Numbered from the stretch's first letter, positions 15,476 through 22,390 are shown. The stretch: 27,124 nucleotides of DNA from Coriobacteriales bacterium (GCA_031272005.1 JAISUQ010000099.1:1-27124); one strand, 5' to 3'. The notes: generated from the sequence alone by a model not told the origin. A program made the numbers and translations.

Positions 15476-16584
15476 TGTTGACCTCCCGTCAGCTTGCTTT
15501 GGAAGGGTATCAGGTTGATTTCCTCGCCGGCATTGACCCGGCGCAGGGCCTCCAGCACCTCGGCCGGGGTCTGCACCACGCCGCCGGTGTGGGCAAAGAA
15601 GCTCACCGGCCGACGCCCATTGACCGTAAGGCGCACATCTTCGACCATCTGCCCGGTGGAAAACTCGCTGACCAGGAAGGCCTTGGCCCTGGGAATGACC
15701 GCCTCGATGGCCTGCGTTGGATACGGCCATAAAGTAATGGGGCGGATAAGCCCGGCCTTGATGCCCTCGGCGCGGGCCTTGTTGATGGCGCTCTTGGCGA
15801 TGCGGGCCACGGCGCCGTAGGCCACCAGCACCACATCGGCGTCCTCAGTGAGATAGCTCTCGGAGCGCTGTTCCTCGGCGCGGATGGTGTTGTAGCGCTC
15901 CAGGCGCCGCAGGATGGAATCCTCCAGGTTTTGCGCCACCAGCTGCAGGGAGTTGGCGATGTTATGCGGACGCGCATCGCCATGGCCGCTCAGCGCCCAG
16001 GGCTTGGCCGGCAGGGAGGCCGCATCGATGGGCTCTGGCAACTCCACCGGCTCCATCATCTGCCCAAGCAGACCATCGGCCAGCACCAACACCGGAGTGC
16101 GGTACTTATCGCCCAGATCGAAGGCCAGGGCGACCAAATCGGCCATCTCCTGGACGGTGGAGGGGGCAAAGACGATGGCATGGCCGTCGCCGTGGCCGGT
16201 GGCCCGGGTGGCCTGCCAGTAATCGGCCTGGGAAGGTTGGATGCCACCCAACCCCGGGCCGCCACGCTGGACGTTGATGATCAAGGCCGGCAGATCGGCG
16301 CCGATCATGTAGGAGATACCCTCCTGCTTCAGCGACACACCAGGCGAGGAGGACGAGGTCATCACCCGCACGCCGGCCGCTGAGGCGCCGTAAACCATGT
16401 TGATGGCCGCTACTTCGCTTTCGGCCTGCAGGTAGGTGCCACCGATCTTGGGCATCCGTTTGGCCATGTAGGCGGCCAACTCGGTTTGGGGGGTTATCGG
16501 GTAGCCGAAGAAATGCTTGCAACCGGCCCGTATCGCGGCCTCGGCAAGCGCCTCGTTTCCCTTCATGAGGACTTTCTCACTCAT
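15472..16584 (-). CDS. vorB: 2-oxoacid:ferredoxin oxidoreductase, alpha subunit (VorB-type)
   Basis: Alpha subunit (370 aa) annotated in this family as 3-methyl-2-oxobutanoate dehydrogenase VorB. It begins MSEKVLMKGNEALAEAAIRA and has GYPITPQTEL, MTSSSSPGVSLKQEG, the NVQRGGPGLGGIQPSQ-DY block and GQMMEPVEL. The enzyme converts branched-chain 2-oxoacids, or in some members 2-oxoglutarate, to acyl-CoA, reducing ferredoxin. The ATG at 16584 is preceded by AAAGGAT. Just upstream, at 16606-16686, is a second vorB-like start with a stronger ribosome site, cut short by a palindromic element. Downstream coupling to beta is through ATGA. The reductive direction, fixing CO2 onto acyl-CoA, is also possible in anaerobes. 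Confidence 0.94.
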   Translation of the reverse strand: MSEKVLMKGNEALAEAAIRAGCKHFFGYPITPQTELAAYMAKRMPKIGGTYLQAESEVAAINMVYGASAAGVRVMTSSSSPGVSLKQEGISYMIGADLPALIINVQRGGPGLGGIQPSQADYWQATRATGHGDGHAIVFAPSTVQEMADLVALAFDLGDKYRTPVLVLADGLLGQMMEPVELPEPIDAASLPAKPWALSGHGDARPHNIANSLQLVAQNLEDSILRRLERYNTIRAEEQRSESYLTEDADVVLVAYGAVARIAKSAINKARAEGIKAGLIRPITLWPYPTQAIEAVIPRAKAFLVSEFSTGQMVEDVRLTVNGRRPVSFFAHTGGVVQTPAEVLEALRRVNAGEEINLIPFQSKLTGGQQ

Positions 16585-16680
16585 TAGCGTTATCCTTTCG
16601 CCTGTCTATCGTCGCGCTCGCAAGCTCGCTGCTCCACAAACGCGCCACTGGCGCGTTTGGCCCTTCATCAGGACTTTCTC
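16559..16680. repeat. 20-base direct repeat flanking a palindromic element
   Basis: GAGAAAGTCCTGATGAAGGG (minus strand, 16661-16680) recurs with one difference (C for G in the middle) at 16559-16578, 102 bases away. The second copy is the genuine vorB 5' end. The 82 bases between contain a 23-base palindrome at 16637-16659 next to the first copy. The layout resembles insertion with target duplication, or a slipped duplication. Confidence 0.85.
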
Positions 16681-16686
16681 TGCCAT
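16606..16686 (-). pseudogene. Truncated duplicate of the vorB start (26-codon ORF)
   Basis: The ORF reads MAEKVLMKG, matching MSEKVLMKG of vorB, then runs into the palindromic element and stops at TAG (16606-16608). Its ribosome site AAGGAGG (16694-16700) overlaps the ferredoxin TAA stop (16699-16701) and is stronger than that of vorB itself. It is most simply the original vorB start left behind when the element arrived. The short ORF could still be translated and might influence vorB initiation (inference). Confidence 0.7.
16637..16659. repeat. Palindromic element, copy 1 (10-bp arms, ACT loop)
   Basis: CAAACGCGCC (16637-16646), ACT, GGCGCGTTTG (16650-16659) form a perfect hairpin. A second copy with compensated changes in the arms lies at 22467-22489. 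It is located between two halves of a duplicated vorB start, inside an operon. Confidence 0.85.
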
Positions 16687-16698
16687 CAGGGCACCTCC

Positions 16699-16905
16699 TT
16701 ACTTCTCTATCGTAATCGCCACGTCCGGACACATCAACGCGCAACTGAGGCAGGCAATGCAGGCCTCCTGATCGATGCAGCGCGCCGGGTGGTAGCCCTT
16801 CTGGCTGATCTCTTCAAAATCCAACTCCATGATTTGCTTGGGACAGGCGTCCACACAAAGGCCGCAGCCCTTGCAGAAGACTTTATCGACGATGACTCTG
16901 GCCAT
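16699..16905 (-). CDS. 2x[4Fe-4S] ferredoxin, delta subunit of the oxidoreductase
   Basis: A 68 aa bacterial-type ferredoxin. Two cysteine clusters are visible: CKGCGLCVDACPKQI and CIACLSCALMCPDVAI, each a CxxCxxC...CP pattern binding one [4Fe-4S]. In VOR/KOR enzymes such a protein is the electron-transferring subunit. The ATG at 16905 is chosen because AGAGGAAC lies 7 bases upstream; the frame is open to 16989 but that adds an unlikely N-terminus. The stop lies 115 bases before vorB, separated by the truncated vorB start and palindrome. Confidence 0.93.
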   Translation of the reverse strand: MARVIVDKVFCKGCGLCVDACPKQIMELDFEEISQKGYHPARCIDQEACIACLSCALMCPDVAITIEK

Positions 16906-16979
16906 GCGCAATGTTCCTCTCATCACGTTTGCAGAATAACTGCATATTGTCCCACTTTTAGGGGGTGTTGTTGAGGGGT

Positions 16980-17723
16980 CTACTCCCAAGGGGTTGTGAC
17001 CAGGGCGTCCAGCGGATAGATGGCGGGGCTGGAAGCAGTGTCGGAGTCCTGGGCAATGGCGGCGATGGCAGCGGCCTCGGCCCGTGGCGCGGTGACGGCC
17101 AGAAGCGGCACTCCCAGCGCATCAGCCAGCTCGCGGCTGGCCGATACGGCCTCCAACACTGTCTGCGCTGTGGTCAGCTGTTTGAGATGGGTATTGCCAA
17201 CAACAGCCGTGACTTGCAACCCGGAGGTCGCCTCAATCTCCCGCACCAGCTGGAGGTTGTCGGCCACCGCAGCCGCTTCCGGTCGCCGGAAGTTGGCCAC
17301 GTAGAGCAGCCGATGCGGGCGGGAGCGGATATTGGCGCTGTAGCGCCCCAGAGCCCGGGCACCATCCGGGTCGCCGCCGACATCAACGACCACAGCGTGC
17401 CCCTGACCAGCTCCTTGACCGGCTCCCTCCCCCGCTGCCAGGATGGCCTCATCGATGCCCGGTGTCAGCGAGGGCGTATCCAGGCTGGGGGCGTTGCGGC
17501 CGTAAACCGGGCCAAGCAGCGTCACGCCCCAGCTTATCAGCAGTGCCTCAGAGTCGCTGGAACGGAAGTAGGGGTTGACGATGTCCAAGTCAACCAGCGT
17601 GACCTTCTCCGCCGCGTCCTTCAGGTCGCGGGCCAGATTGAGAGCCAGGGTCGTCTTGCCCGAGCCATAATGCCCGATGAGCACGTTCAGATATGGCGGT
17701 AAAGCGATTGGAATTGCAGGCAT
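16980..17723 (-). CDS. Uncharacterised P-loop ATPase (CobQ/MinD/ParA-like)
   Basis: About 247 aa, starting MPAIPIALPPYLNVLIGHYGSGKTT. Walker A GHYGSGKT is at residues 17-24, without the signature lysine of true deviant Walker A (KGGxGK). LVDLDIVNPYFRSS resembles the switch region of MinD/Mrp-like proteins, and VVVDVGGDPDGARALG is a Walker B-like stretch. There is no membrane-targeting helix at the C-terminus. It sits between glnA (stop 23 bases upstream) and the ferredoxin of the oxidoreductase cluster, all on one strand. I recall similar ATPases next to 2-oxoacid oxidoreductases in other anaerobes. A role in assembly or iron-sulfur loading of the complex is possible, but this is inference. 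The upstream frame is open to 17810 inside glnA; the ribosome site is weak. Confidence 0.8.
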   Translation of the reverse strand: MPAIPIALPPYLNVLIGHYGSGKTTLALNLARDLKDAAEKVTLVDLDIVNPYFRSSDSEALLISWGVTLLGPVYGRNAPSLDTPSLTPGIDEAILAAGEGAGQGAGQGHAVVVDVGGDPDGARALGRYSANIRSRPHRLLYVANFRRPEAAAVADNLQLVREIEATSGLQVTAVVGNTHLKQLTTAQTVLEAVSASRELADALGVPLLAVTAPRAEAAAIAAIAQDSDTASSPAIYPLDALVTTPWE

Positions 17724-17746
17724 CTGCGGGGCCAGGCCAAGCCAGT

Positions 17747-19105
17747 TCAGAGCACGCTGAGATAGCGGTTCAGTTCCCAGTCGGTGACGTGGGCCCGGTA
17801 GGCCGCCCACTCCTCGCGCTTGTTGGCCACAAAGTAGCTGTGGATATGCTCACCCAGGATGCTGCGCATCAGCGTGGAGGCCTCAAACCTGTCGATGGCC
17901 TCGCCCAGGCTGGCGGGCAGGGTGGTGATGCCGGCGGCGGCCAGCTCCTCGGGAGAAAGGGAGTAGACGTTGGCGGTGAACTCCTCCGGCAGCTCCAACC
18001 CCTCATCGATGCCGGCCAGGCCGGCACCGAGCATCACGGCAAAGGCCAGGTAGGGGTTGCAGGACGGATCGGGGCTGCGGACCTCGATGCGGGTGGCCAG
18101 CTCCTTGCCCGGTTTGTATAGCGGCACGCGTACCAGCGCCGAGCGGTTGCGGCGGGCCCAGGTCACATAGACCGGCGCCTCATAGCCGGGCACCAGACGC
18201 TTGTAGGAATTGACGGTCTGGTTGGTGACAGCCGTGAACTCAGGCGCGTATTTAAGTATGCCAGCAATATAGCTTTTTGCGACGGCTGAAAGGTTGTAGC
18301 CCTGCGGGTCGTCGGCATCGAAGAAGATGTTCTCGCCATCAGCGGAGAACAGCGACTGATGGGTGTGCATGCCGTTGCCGTTCTCGGTGCTGATCGGCTT
18401 GGGCATGAAGGTGGCATAGACGCCATGCTTCATCGCCACTTCCTTGACCACCAAGCGGTAAGTCATCACGGCATCGGCCATGGACAGCGCGTCATCGTAG
18501 CGCAGGTCGATCTCGTGCTGGGAGGGAGCCACCTCGTGATGCGAGTATTCCACCGGGATGCCCATCTTCTCCAGCGACAACACGGTATCGCGGCGGATGT
18601 CGGAAGCCAGATCCAGCGGGGTGAGGTCGAAGTAGCCGCCGTTATCCAGCGGCTGGGTGGACTCCGGATTGGAGAAGTAGAAGAACTCCAGCTCCGGGCC
18701 GACATTCATGGTATACCCGCGGTCCTCGGCCTTCTTCAGCACCCGCTTCAGAGCGTAGCGCGGGTCGCCGTCGAAAGGTTGGCCGTCGGGGGTATGGATG
18801 TCACAGAACATCCGGGCCACGCCGTTCTCCTTAGGCCGCCAGGGCAGGGCCTGGAAGGTCGAGGCATCGGGGTAGGCCAGCATGTCGCTTTCCTGGATGC
18901 GCGAGAAGCCCTCGATGGAGGAGCCGTCAAAGCCCATGCCTTCCTCAAAGGCGCCCTGGATCTCGGATGGCGTGACGGCAAAGGACTTCAATGAGCCGAG
19001 CACATCCGTAAACCAGAAGCGGATGAAGTGGATGTCGTTGGACTGGATGGATTTGAGGACGTAGTCCTTTTCCGGGCTGATTTCGGGGCTGGACTTAGCG
19101 GTCAT
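17747..19105 (-). CDS. glnA: Glutamine synthetase, type I
   Basis: ATP-dependent amidation of glutamate to glutamine, the main ammonium-assimilating enzyme. The 452 aa length fits the shorter GSI-alpha class. Motifs: FTDVLGSLKSF near residue 32, MGFDGSSIEGF near 57, the catalytic region NVGPELEFFYF near 136, HHEVAPSQHEID near 190 and the ATP-binding KPISTENGNGMHTHQSL near 237. RIEVRSPDPSCNPYLAFAVML follows near residue 340. No adenylylation motif (NLYDLP-like Tyr loop) is visible at the C-terminus, so control by GlnE-type modification is unlikely. ATG with GGGAGG upstream. The P-loop ATPase follows 23 bases downstream, linking nitrogen assimilation to the ferredoxin oxidoreductase cluster. 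Confidence 0.96.
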   Translation of the reverse strand: MTAKSSPEISPEKDYVLKSIQSNDIHFIRFWFTDVLGSLKSFAVTPSEIQGAFEEGMGFDGSSIEGFSRIQESDMLAYPDASTFQALPWRPKENGVARMFCDIHTPDGQPFDGDPRYALKRVLKKAEDRGYTMNVGPELEFFYFSNPESTQPLDNGGYFDLTPLDLASDIRRDTVLSLEKMGIPVEYSHHEVAPSQHEIDLRYDDALSMADAVMTYRLVVKEVAMKHGVYATFMPKPISTENGNGMHTHQSLFSADGENIFFDADDPQGYNLSAVAKSYIAGILKYAPEFTAVTNQTVNSYKRLVPGYEAPVYVTWARRNRSALVRVPLYKPGKELATRIEVRSPDPSCNPYLAFAVMLGAGLAGIDEGLELPEEFTANVYSLSPEELAAAGITTLPASLGEAIDRFEASTLMRSILGEHIHSYFVANKREEWAAYRAHVTDWELNRYLSVL

Positions 19106-19184
19106 CAGGGCCTCCCATTGATGCTGGCTGCGGACGTTGGTGGCAGCGAAGCGCCTGCCGCCACCCGGGAATTATCTGGTTTGT

Positions 19185-19193
19185 ACTATAGCA
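19185..19193 (-). promoter_or_regulatory. Probable extended -10 promoter of glnA
   Basis: The minus strand reads TGCTATAGT, a TGn-extended -10 (TATAGT at 19185-19190), about 80 bases before the glnA ATG. No clear -35. Same style as the rpmF and thiT boxes. Confidence 0.5.
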
Positions 19194-19202
19194 GAAACCG
19201 CC

Positions 19203-19236
19203 GCAGGCGACAGGCATCAGTGTGCCTGCCGCCTGC
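19203..19236. repeat. Long inverted repeat between the ferritin-like gene and glnA
   Basis: Two 14-base arms, GCAGGCGACAGGCA (19203-19216) and TGCCTGCCGCCTGC (19223-19236), pair with a single mismatch (a wobble in RNA) around a 6-base loop. It lies 10-50 bases upstream of the probable glnA promoter and 76 bases after the ferritin-like gene stop. No T-run follows on either strand, so it may be a factor-dependent termination site or an operator. Confidence 0.7.
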
Positions 19237-19270
19237 CTGCGAACAGATTATTCGGCTCGGATAGCCCAAA

Positions 19271-19327
19271 CTCAAGCGTGCCCAGGCGTGCTCAGTCGTG
19301 CTCAGGCGTGCTCAGTCGTGCTCAGGC
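19271..19327. repeat. 10-bp tandem array containing the ferritin-like gene stop codon
   Basis: Five full units and part of a sixth (plus strand CTCAGGCGTG or CTCAGTCGTG) run without interruption from 19271. The TGA stop of the ferritin-like gene (19312-19314) lies in the fifth unit, so about one and a half units are coding (ending LPEHD). A period of ten puts the repeated TGA in all three frames. Confidence 0.9.
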
Positions 19328-19638
19328 AGCTTGAACTCCAGGCCCAGCGACTCGATCATCTCCGCCACTTCGCCCTGACCCTCCAAAAACAGCCCGAACT
19401 CATCCGGAGCCAGATAGCGCAACAGCGTCACCAGCTCGCCGAAGTGCTCGCGCTCCTCGTCACGGATGTCGGCCAGGACCTTTTTGGCTACCGGGTCGTC
19501 GGTGGCCTGGGAGTGGGCATCATAGAGATACATCGCCTCCAGCTCGCCTACGATGTCCAGGCGCACGGCCTGAATCAAATCGGCATGGGAGATTTTTGGC
19601 GGGTTGGAACCAGCGAACGGATCGGGAAAACTTGCCAT
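19312..19638 (-). CDS. Ferritin-like protein of the EncFtn (encapsulated ferritin) type
   Basis: A 108 aa, single ferritin-like two-helix unit. GELEAMYLYDAHSQATDDP is followed by ADIRDEEREHFGELV. Glu32, Glu34, Tyr39, Glu62 and His65 match, from memory, the positions and spacing of the Rhodospirillum rubrum EncFtn ferroxidase site (E32, E62, H65), where pairs of subunits complete the iron centre. EncFtn is normally packed in an encapsulin shell, but no shell gene lies in this window and the C-terminus (EFKLPEHD) shows no clear cargo-loading tail. The ATG at 19638 follows AGAGGT; the frame is open to 19770 but that extension is not family-like. Alternative: a rubrerythrin-related protein. Confidence 0.8.
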   Translation of the reverse strand: MASFPDPFAGSNPPKISHADLIQAVRLDIVGELEAMYLYDAHSQATDDPVAKKVLADIRDEEREHFGELVTLLRYLAPDEFGLFLEGQGEVAEMIESLGLEFKLPEHD

Positions 19639-19794
19639 CTTGCACCTCTTTCTGCCGCGCCACGGCGGCACGACGTCCCTTGCTTGAAACCTTCGGTTAT
19701 CTTTGCGGGAGACAACCACACAACTTGCAAGCCCCATCATAGCACTGCCGCCCTGCCTGCCAAGCGCCATTCGCCCGCCTGAATGAACCTGCCG

Positions 19795-20544
19795 CTATTG
19801 GCGCACGGGAACGGCGCGGGCCAGGTAGGGTAGCAGGATCAGGGCGGCTATCAGGCAGACCAGGCCACTGGGCAGCAGATAGCCGGCGTTGTAGAGCAGC
19901 GAGTAAAGCCAGGCGTTGCTGAATCCAGCCTCAGCAGCATACTCTCCGAAAAAGAGCACACCAGAGAGGACATGGGGCACCAGCCGGGCGGCGATGCCCA
20001 GAATGAAGGCGACGATGACGACTGCCAGGATCTTGCCGCTGAACAGTCTGGCACTACCGCTGAGCATGCTGTCGGCGGTGTTGCCGGCGACGTTGCCAGC
20101 AGCAGCACTGGTGGCATTCGCCACATCGGGCGTCGCTATCGGTTGGGCACCTGCGGCAGTGTCGGCGGCGTTGCTCCCGGCACTGCCAGTGGCAGTCATC
20201 CGGGCTGCAGCCGCTCCTTCTCCCAAATAGGCTGCTTGCCGGTAGAACCCGGAGAACAGCCCTGCCACCAGGCCAAACAACAGGTAGGGCAGCGGGTAAT
20301 CCAGCAACACCTGCATGGGGAAGAGGATGTAGGGGTCGATGAGCAAATCGATCAGCCCGTACAAAGCCCCAACCACTGCTCCGGCCAGTGCACCACGGCG
20401 CAAGGCGACCACGGCAATCGGCAGCATCACCAACGTCACTGAGCCGCCCATCGGCATCTTGAAGAACACCAGGAAGTTGAAGACCACTGCCAGGGCCACT
20501 GCCAGGGCCATTTCGACCAACATGATGATTCGGGAACTGCGCAT
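19795..20544 (-). CDS. thiT: Thiamine-specific ECF transporter substrate-binding protein ThiT
   Basis: Membrane S-component that binds thiamine and works with a shared ECF energising module (not in this window). 249 aa with about six membrane segments, e.g. IIMLVEMALAVALAVVFNFL and LLFGLVAGLFSGFY, and the typical LYGLIDLLIDPYILFPMQVLLDYPLPY stretch at residues 61-87. Residues about 102-168 are an Ala/Gly/Ser/Thr-rich low-complexity insertion between membrane segments, not usual for the family. The ATG at 20544 follows AGGAGGT with a 3-base gap to the codon; the open frame upstream (to 20571) lies within the riboswitch. The TPP riboswitch directly upstream strongly supports the thiamine assignment. 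Confidence 0.92.
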   Translation of the reverse strand: MRSSRIIMLVEMALAVALAVVFNFLVFFKMPMGGSVTLVMLPIAVVALRRGALAGAVVGALYGLIDLLIDPYILFPMQVLLDYPLPYLLFGLVAGLFSGFYRQAAYLGEGAAAARMTATGSAGSNAADTAAGAQPIATPDVANATSAAAGNVAGNTADSMLSGSARLFSGKILAVVIVAFILGIAARLVPHVLSGVLFFGEYAAEAGFSNAWLYSLLYNAGYLLPSGLVCLIAALILLPYLARAVPVRQ

Positions 20545-20556
20545 AACTACCTCCTC

Positions 20557-20640
20557 TTTGTCGCCCCGCATTACCGGAACGCTCGTTTATCGGTCGCGAA
20601 CGAATCGCCTCTCAGCCGCAATGCGGCTCCCGATGGGATA
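20557..20640 (-). ncRNA. TPP riboswitch (THI element) controlling thiT
   Basis: The minus strand has CGGGAGCC (20625-20632), GGCTGAGAGG (20608-20617), GACC (20592-20595) and CCGGTAATGCGGGGCGACAA ending at about 20557. These are the conserved P2/J2-3, P3 and P4/P5 segments of the thiamine pyrophosphate aptamer in correct order. It ends a few bases before the AGGAGG ribosome site. No T-run terminator follows, so control is probably at translation initiation: TPP bound, site hidden. Confidence 0.9.
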
Positions 20641-20647
20641 AAGCGTA

Positions 20648-20656
20648 ATTGTAGCA
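20648..20656 (-). promoter_or_regulatory. Probable extended -10 promoter of the thiT riboswitch RNA
   Basis: TGCTACAAT on the minus strand, with TACAAT at 20648-20653. It would start transcription near 20640, exactly at the first riboswitch base, which strengthens both calls. Confidence 0.6.
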
Positions 20657-20682
20657 GAAAGCCACCTGCCGCTGCTGGCGCC

Positions 20683-20722
20683 GCGTCAGGCGACGCGTCA
20701 GATGCGTCAGAACTGCCGTCAG
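20683..20722. repeat. Irregular GCGTCAG repeat containing the mntP stop codon
   Basis: GCGTCAG occurs at 20683, 20695 and 20704, and GCCGTCAG at 20715. The TCA at 20719-20721 is the mntP stop (TGA on its strand). Spacing is uneven (12, 9 and 11 bases), so this is a degraded or irregular relative of the arrays at the CDGSH and ferritin-like gene ends. Confidence 0.6.
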
Positions 20723-21282
20723 AACAGAGCCTTGACGCCAATCAGCACCAATACGATGCCGCCGATGACCTCGGCCTTGTCGCCGAGCAGCAAGCCGAAG
20801 CGCTTGCCTATGGCCAGGGCCAGCAAACAACAGGCGGCAGTGGTCACGGTGATCAGCGGGGCGGCCAGAGCGATGTTGGTATCCAGCGCCAGGAAGCTGA
20901 CGCCGACAATCAGGGCGTCGATGGAGGTGGCCACACCCTGGGCCAGGATGGCAGGGATGGAGAGCTGGCGAGGCGCCTCGGCCACGGCGTTGGCCTCACC
21001 CCGGCGCAGCGCCTGGGCGCCGCCCCAGACCATCCGGCCGCCGATGATAGCCAGGATGACAAAGGCTATCGGCCCGGCAAAGCGGTCGATGATGCTGGAT
21101 AACAGCGAGCCGGCCAGATAGCCCAGCAGCGGCATCAGCCCCTGAAAGACGCCAAACACCAGCGGCATCAACAGCAGCCGGCGACGCGGCGCATCCGGAT
21201 GGCAGACAGCATTGGAGACAGTGACGGCAAAGGCATCCATCGACAACGCCAGGGCAATCAACAGTATCTGCAGGATTTCCAA
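20719..21282 (-). CDS. mntP: Manganese efflux pump MntP
   Basis: Small inner-membrane exporter (187 aa, formerly DUF204/YebN) that removes excess Mn(II). It is built from two similar halves with six membrane helices. The family acid motifs are seen in LSMDAFAVTVSNA near residue 14 and in ATSIDALIVGVSF near residue 117, together with the central GGRMVWGGAQALRRG. I chose TTG at 21282 because GGGGGAG lies 5 bases upstream and it gives the usual short N-terminus; a GTG at 21312 would add ten residues. The mntP riboswitch (yybP-ykoY) known elsewhere was not seen upstream. Confidence 0.92.
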   Translation of the reverse strand: MEILQILLIALALSMDAFAVTVSNAVCHPDAPRRRLLLMPLVFGVFQGLMPLLGYLAGSLLSSIIDRFAGPIAFVILAIIGGRMVWGGAQALRRGEANAVAEAPRQLSIPAILAQGVATSIDALIVGVSFLALDTNIALAAPLITVTTAACCLLALAIGKRFGLLLGDKAEVIGGIVLVLIGVKALF

Positions 21283-21446
21283 GCAGTCTCCCCCATCCTT
21301 TGTTAGTAGCACAGCTGCTTTATGGAGCTATTGTTGGTCCAGTAAGATGTTATTATAAACAAGAAGCATCGCAGCCTTGACTCTGGATTACCCAGGCAAC
21401 CCCGGTATTGCCGGGCTTGGATTGTTGGCAACGAAAGGTGGCATCT

Positions 21447-22250
21447 GTGCGCTTTATCTCTTGGAACGTCAACGGTCTGCGGGCCAGCATCAATAAGGGG
21501 TTCTACGATGTCTTTGCGGCCTTTGACGCTGATGTCTTCGCCATCCAGGAGACCAAGCTGCAGGCCGGCCAGGTAGATTTTGCTATTTCCGATAACTATT
21601 TTCAGACCTGGAGTTATGCGGAGAAAAAAGGCTATTCCGGCACTGCGGTGTTCTCCAAGGAAAAGCCATTGCGTACCCTGCACACCCTGGGGTTGGCACC
21701 TGGTGACGCCAAGACGTTGGGCAACGCCCTGGGCGACCCGTCGCTTCTGGACCGCGAGGGGCGGCTGTGCGCCGTGGAGTTTGAGCGCTACTGGTTTGTC
21801 TGCTGCTACACGCCCAACTCCCAGGATGAACTGCGCCGATTGCCGATGCGCCTGACCTGGGGAGCGGCATTTCGCGAATTCCTTTTGGGGCTGGCTGCTG
21901 AGAAGCCGGTAGTGATGTGCGGTGACCTGAATGTCGCCCACCAGGAGATCGACCTGAAGAACCCCAAGACCAACCATTTCAACGCCGGCTTCTCGGATGA
22001 GGAGCGCGAGGACTTCAGCCAACTGCTGGCCGCCGGCTTCACCGACAGCTTTCGCCATCTGCACCCCGATGCAGTTGGCGCCTATTCCTGGTGGAGCTTC
22101 AGAGGCAATGCCCGGGCCAACAACACCGGATGGCGCATCGACTACTTTGTGGTCAGCGACTCGGTTGCCAACCTGATTCGCTCCGCCAGCATCTACCCCG
22201 AGATCATCGGCTCCGACCACTGCCCCGTAGGGCTGGAGATCGACCTCTGA
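21447..22250 (+). CDS. xth: Exodeoxyribonuclease III
   Basis: AP endonuclease and 3'-5' exonuclease of base-excision repair. The 267 aa protein shows all catalytic blocks: SWNVNGLRA (N7, N9), IQETKLQ (E35), CYTPNS (Y121), CGDLNVAHQEIDL (D160, N162) and the terminal GSDHCPVGLEI (D257, H258). The GTG at 21447 follows AAAGGTGG by 5 bases and gives the canonical N-terminus; the open frame to 21408 adds a non-family extension. It is a lone plus-strand gene, divergent from mntP, with a repeat-rich region downstream. Confidence 0.95.
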   Translation: MRFISWNVNGLRASINKGFYDVFAAFDADVFAIQETKLQAGQVDFAISDNYFQTWSYAEKKGYSGTAVFSKEKPLRTLHTLGLAPGDAKTLGNALGDPSLLDREGRLCAVEFERYWFVCCYTPNSQDELRRLPMRLTWGAAFREFLLGLAAEKPVVMCGDLNVAHQEIDLKNPKTNHFNAGFSDEEREDFSQLLAAGFTDSFRHLHPDAVGAYSWWSFRGNARANNTGWRIDYFVVSDSVANLIRSASIYPEIIGSDHCPVGLEIDL

Positions 22251-22323
22251 GCGCCAGCAGTGCCTGCCGGCTGTGAGTGCTAAGGAACCGCTGAGCAAGT
22301 CCCAGCAATGGCAAACGCTGTAG

Positions 22324-22390
22324 GGGCGCGATTCATCGCGCCCTTTCGAGCAGAGCATTATTGCAGGTCGGGAGGGCGCGATGAATCGCC
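22324..22390. repeat. Paired palindromic elements, inverted with respect to each other
   Basis: GGGCGCGA-TTCA-TCGCGCCC (22324-22343) is a perfect 8-bp stem. A second, slightly damaged copy in reverse orientation, GGGCGCGATGAATCGCC, is at 22374-22390. They are head to head about 30 bases apart in the non-coding region after xth and resemble REP-type dispersed palindromes reported from many bacterial genomes. Confidence 0.75.

Noticed and set aside
15476..15730. Upstream extension of the oxidoreductase beta subunit
   Set aside because: Inside the alpha gene and unlike the family; the ATGA overlap at 15472-15475 fixes the start.
16946..16954. Separate promoter for the ferredoxin-vorB genes (TGGGACAAT)
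   Set aside because: The box is one mismatch from the -10 style used elsewhere, but the gap is short and the genes could be one transcript; left undecided.
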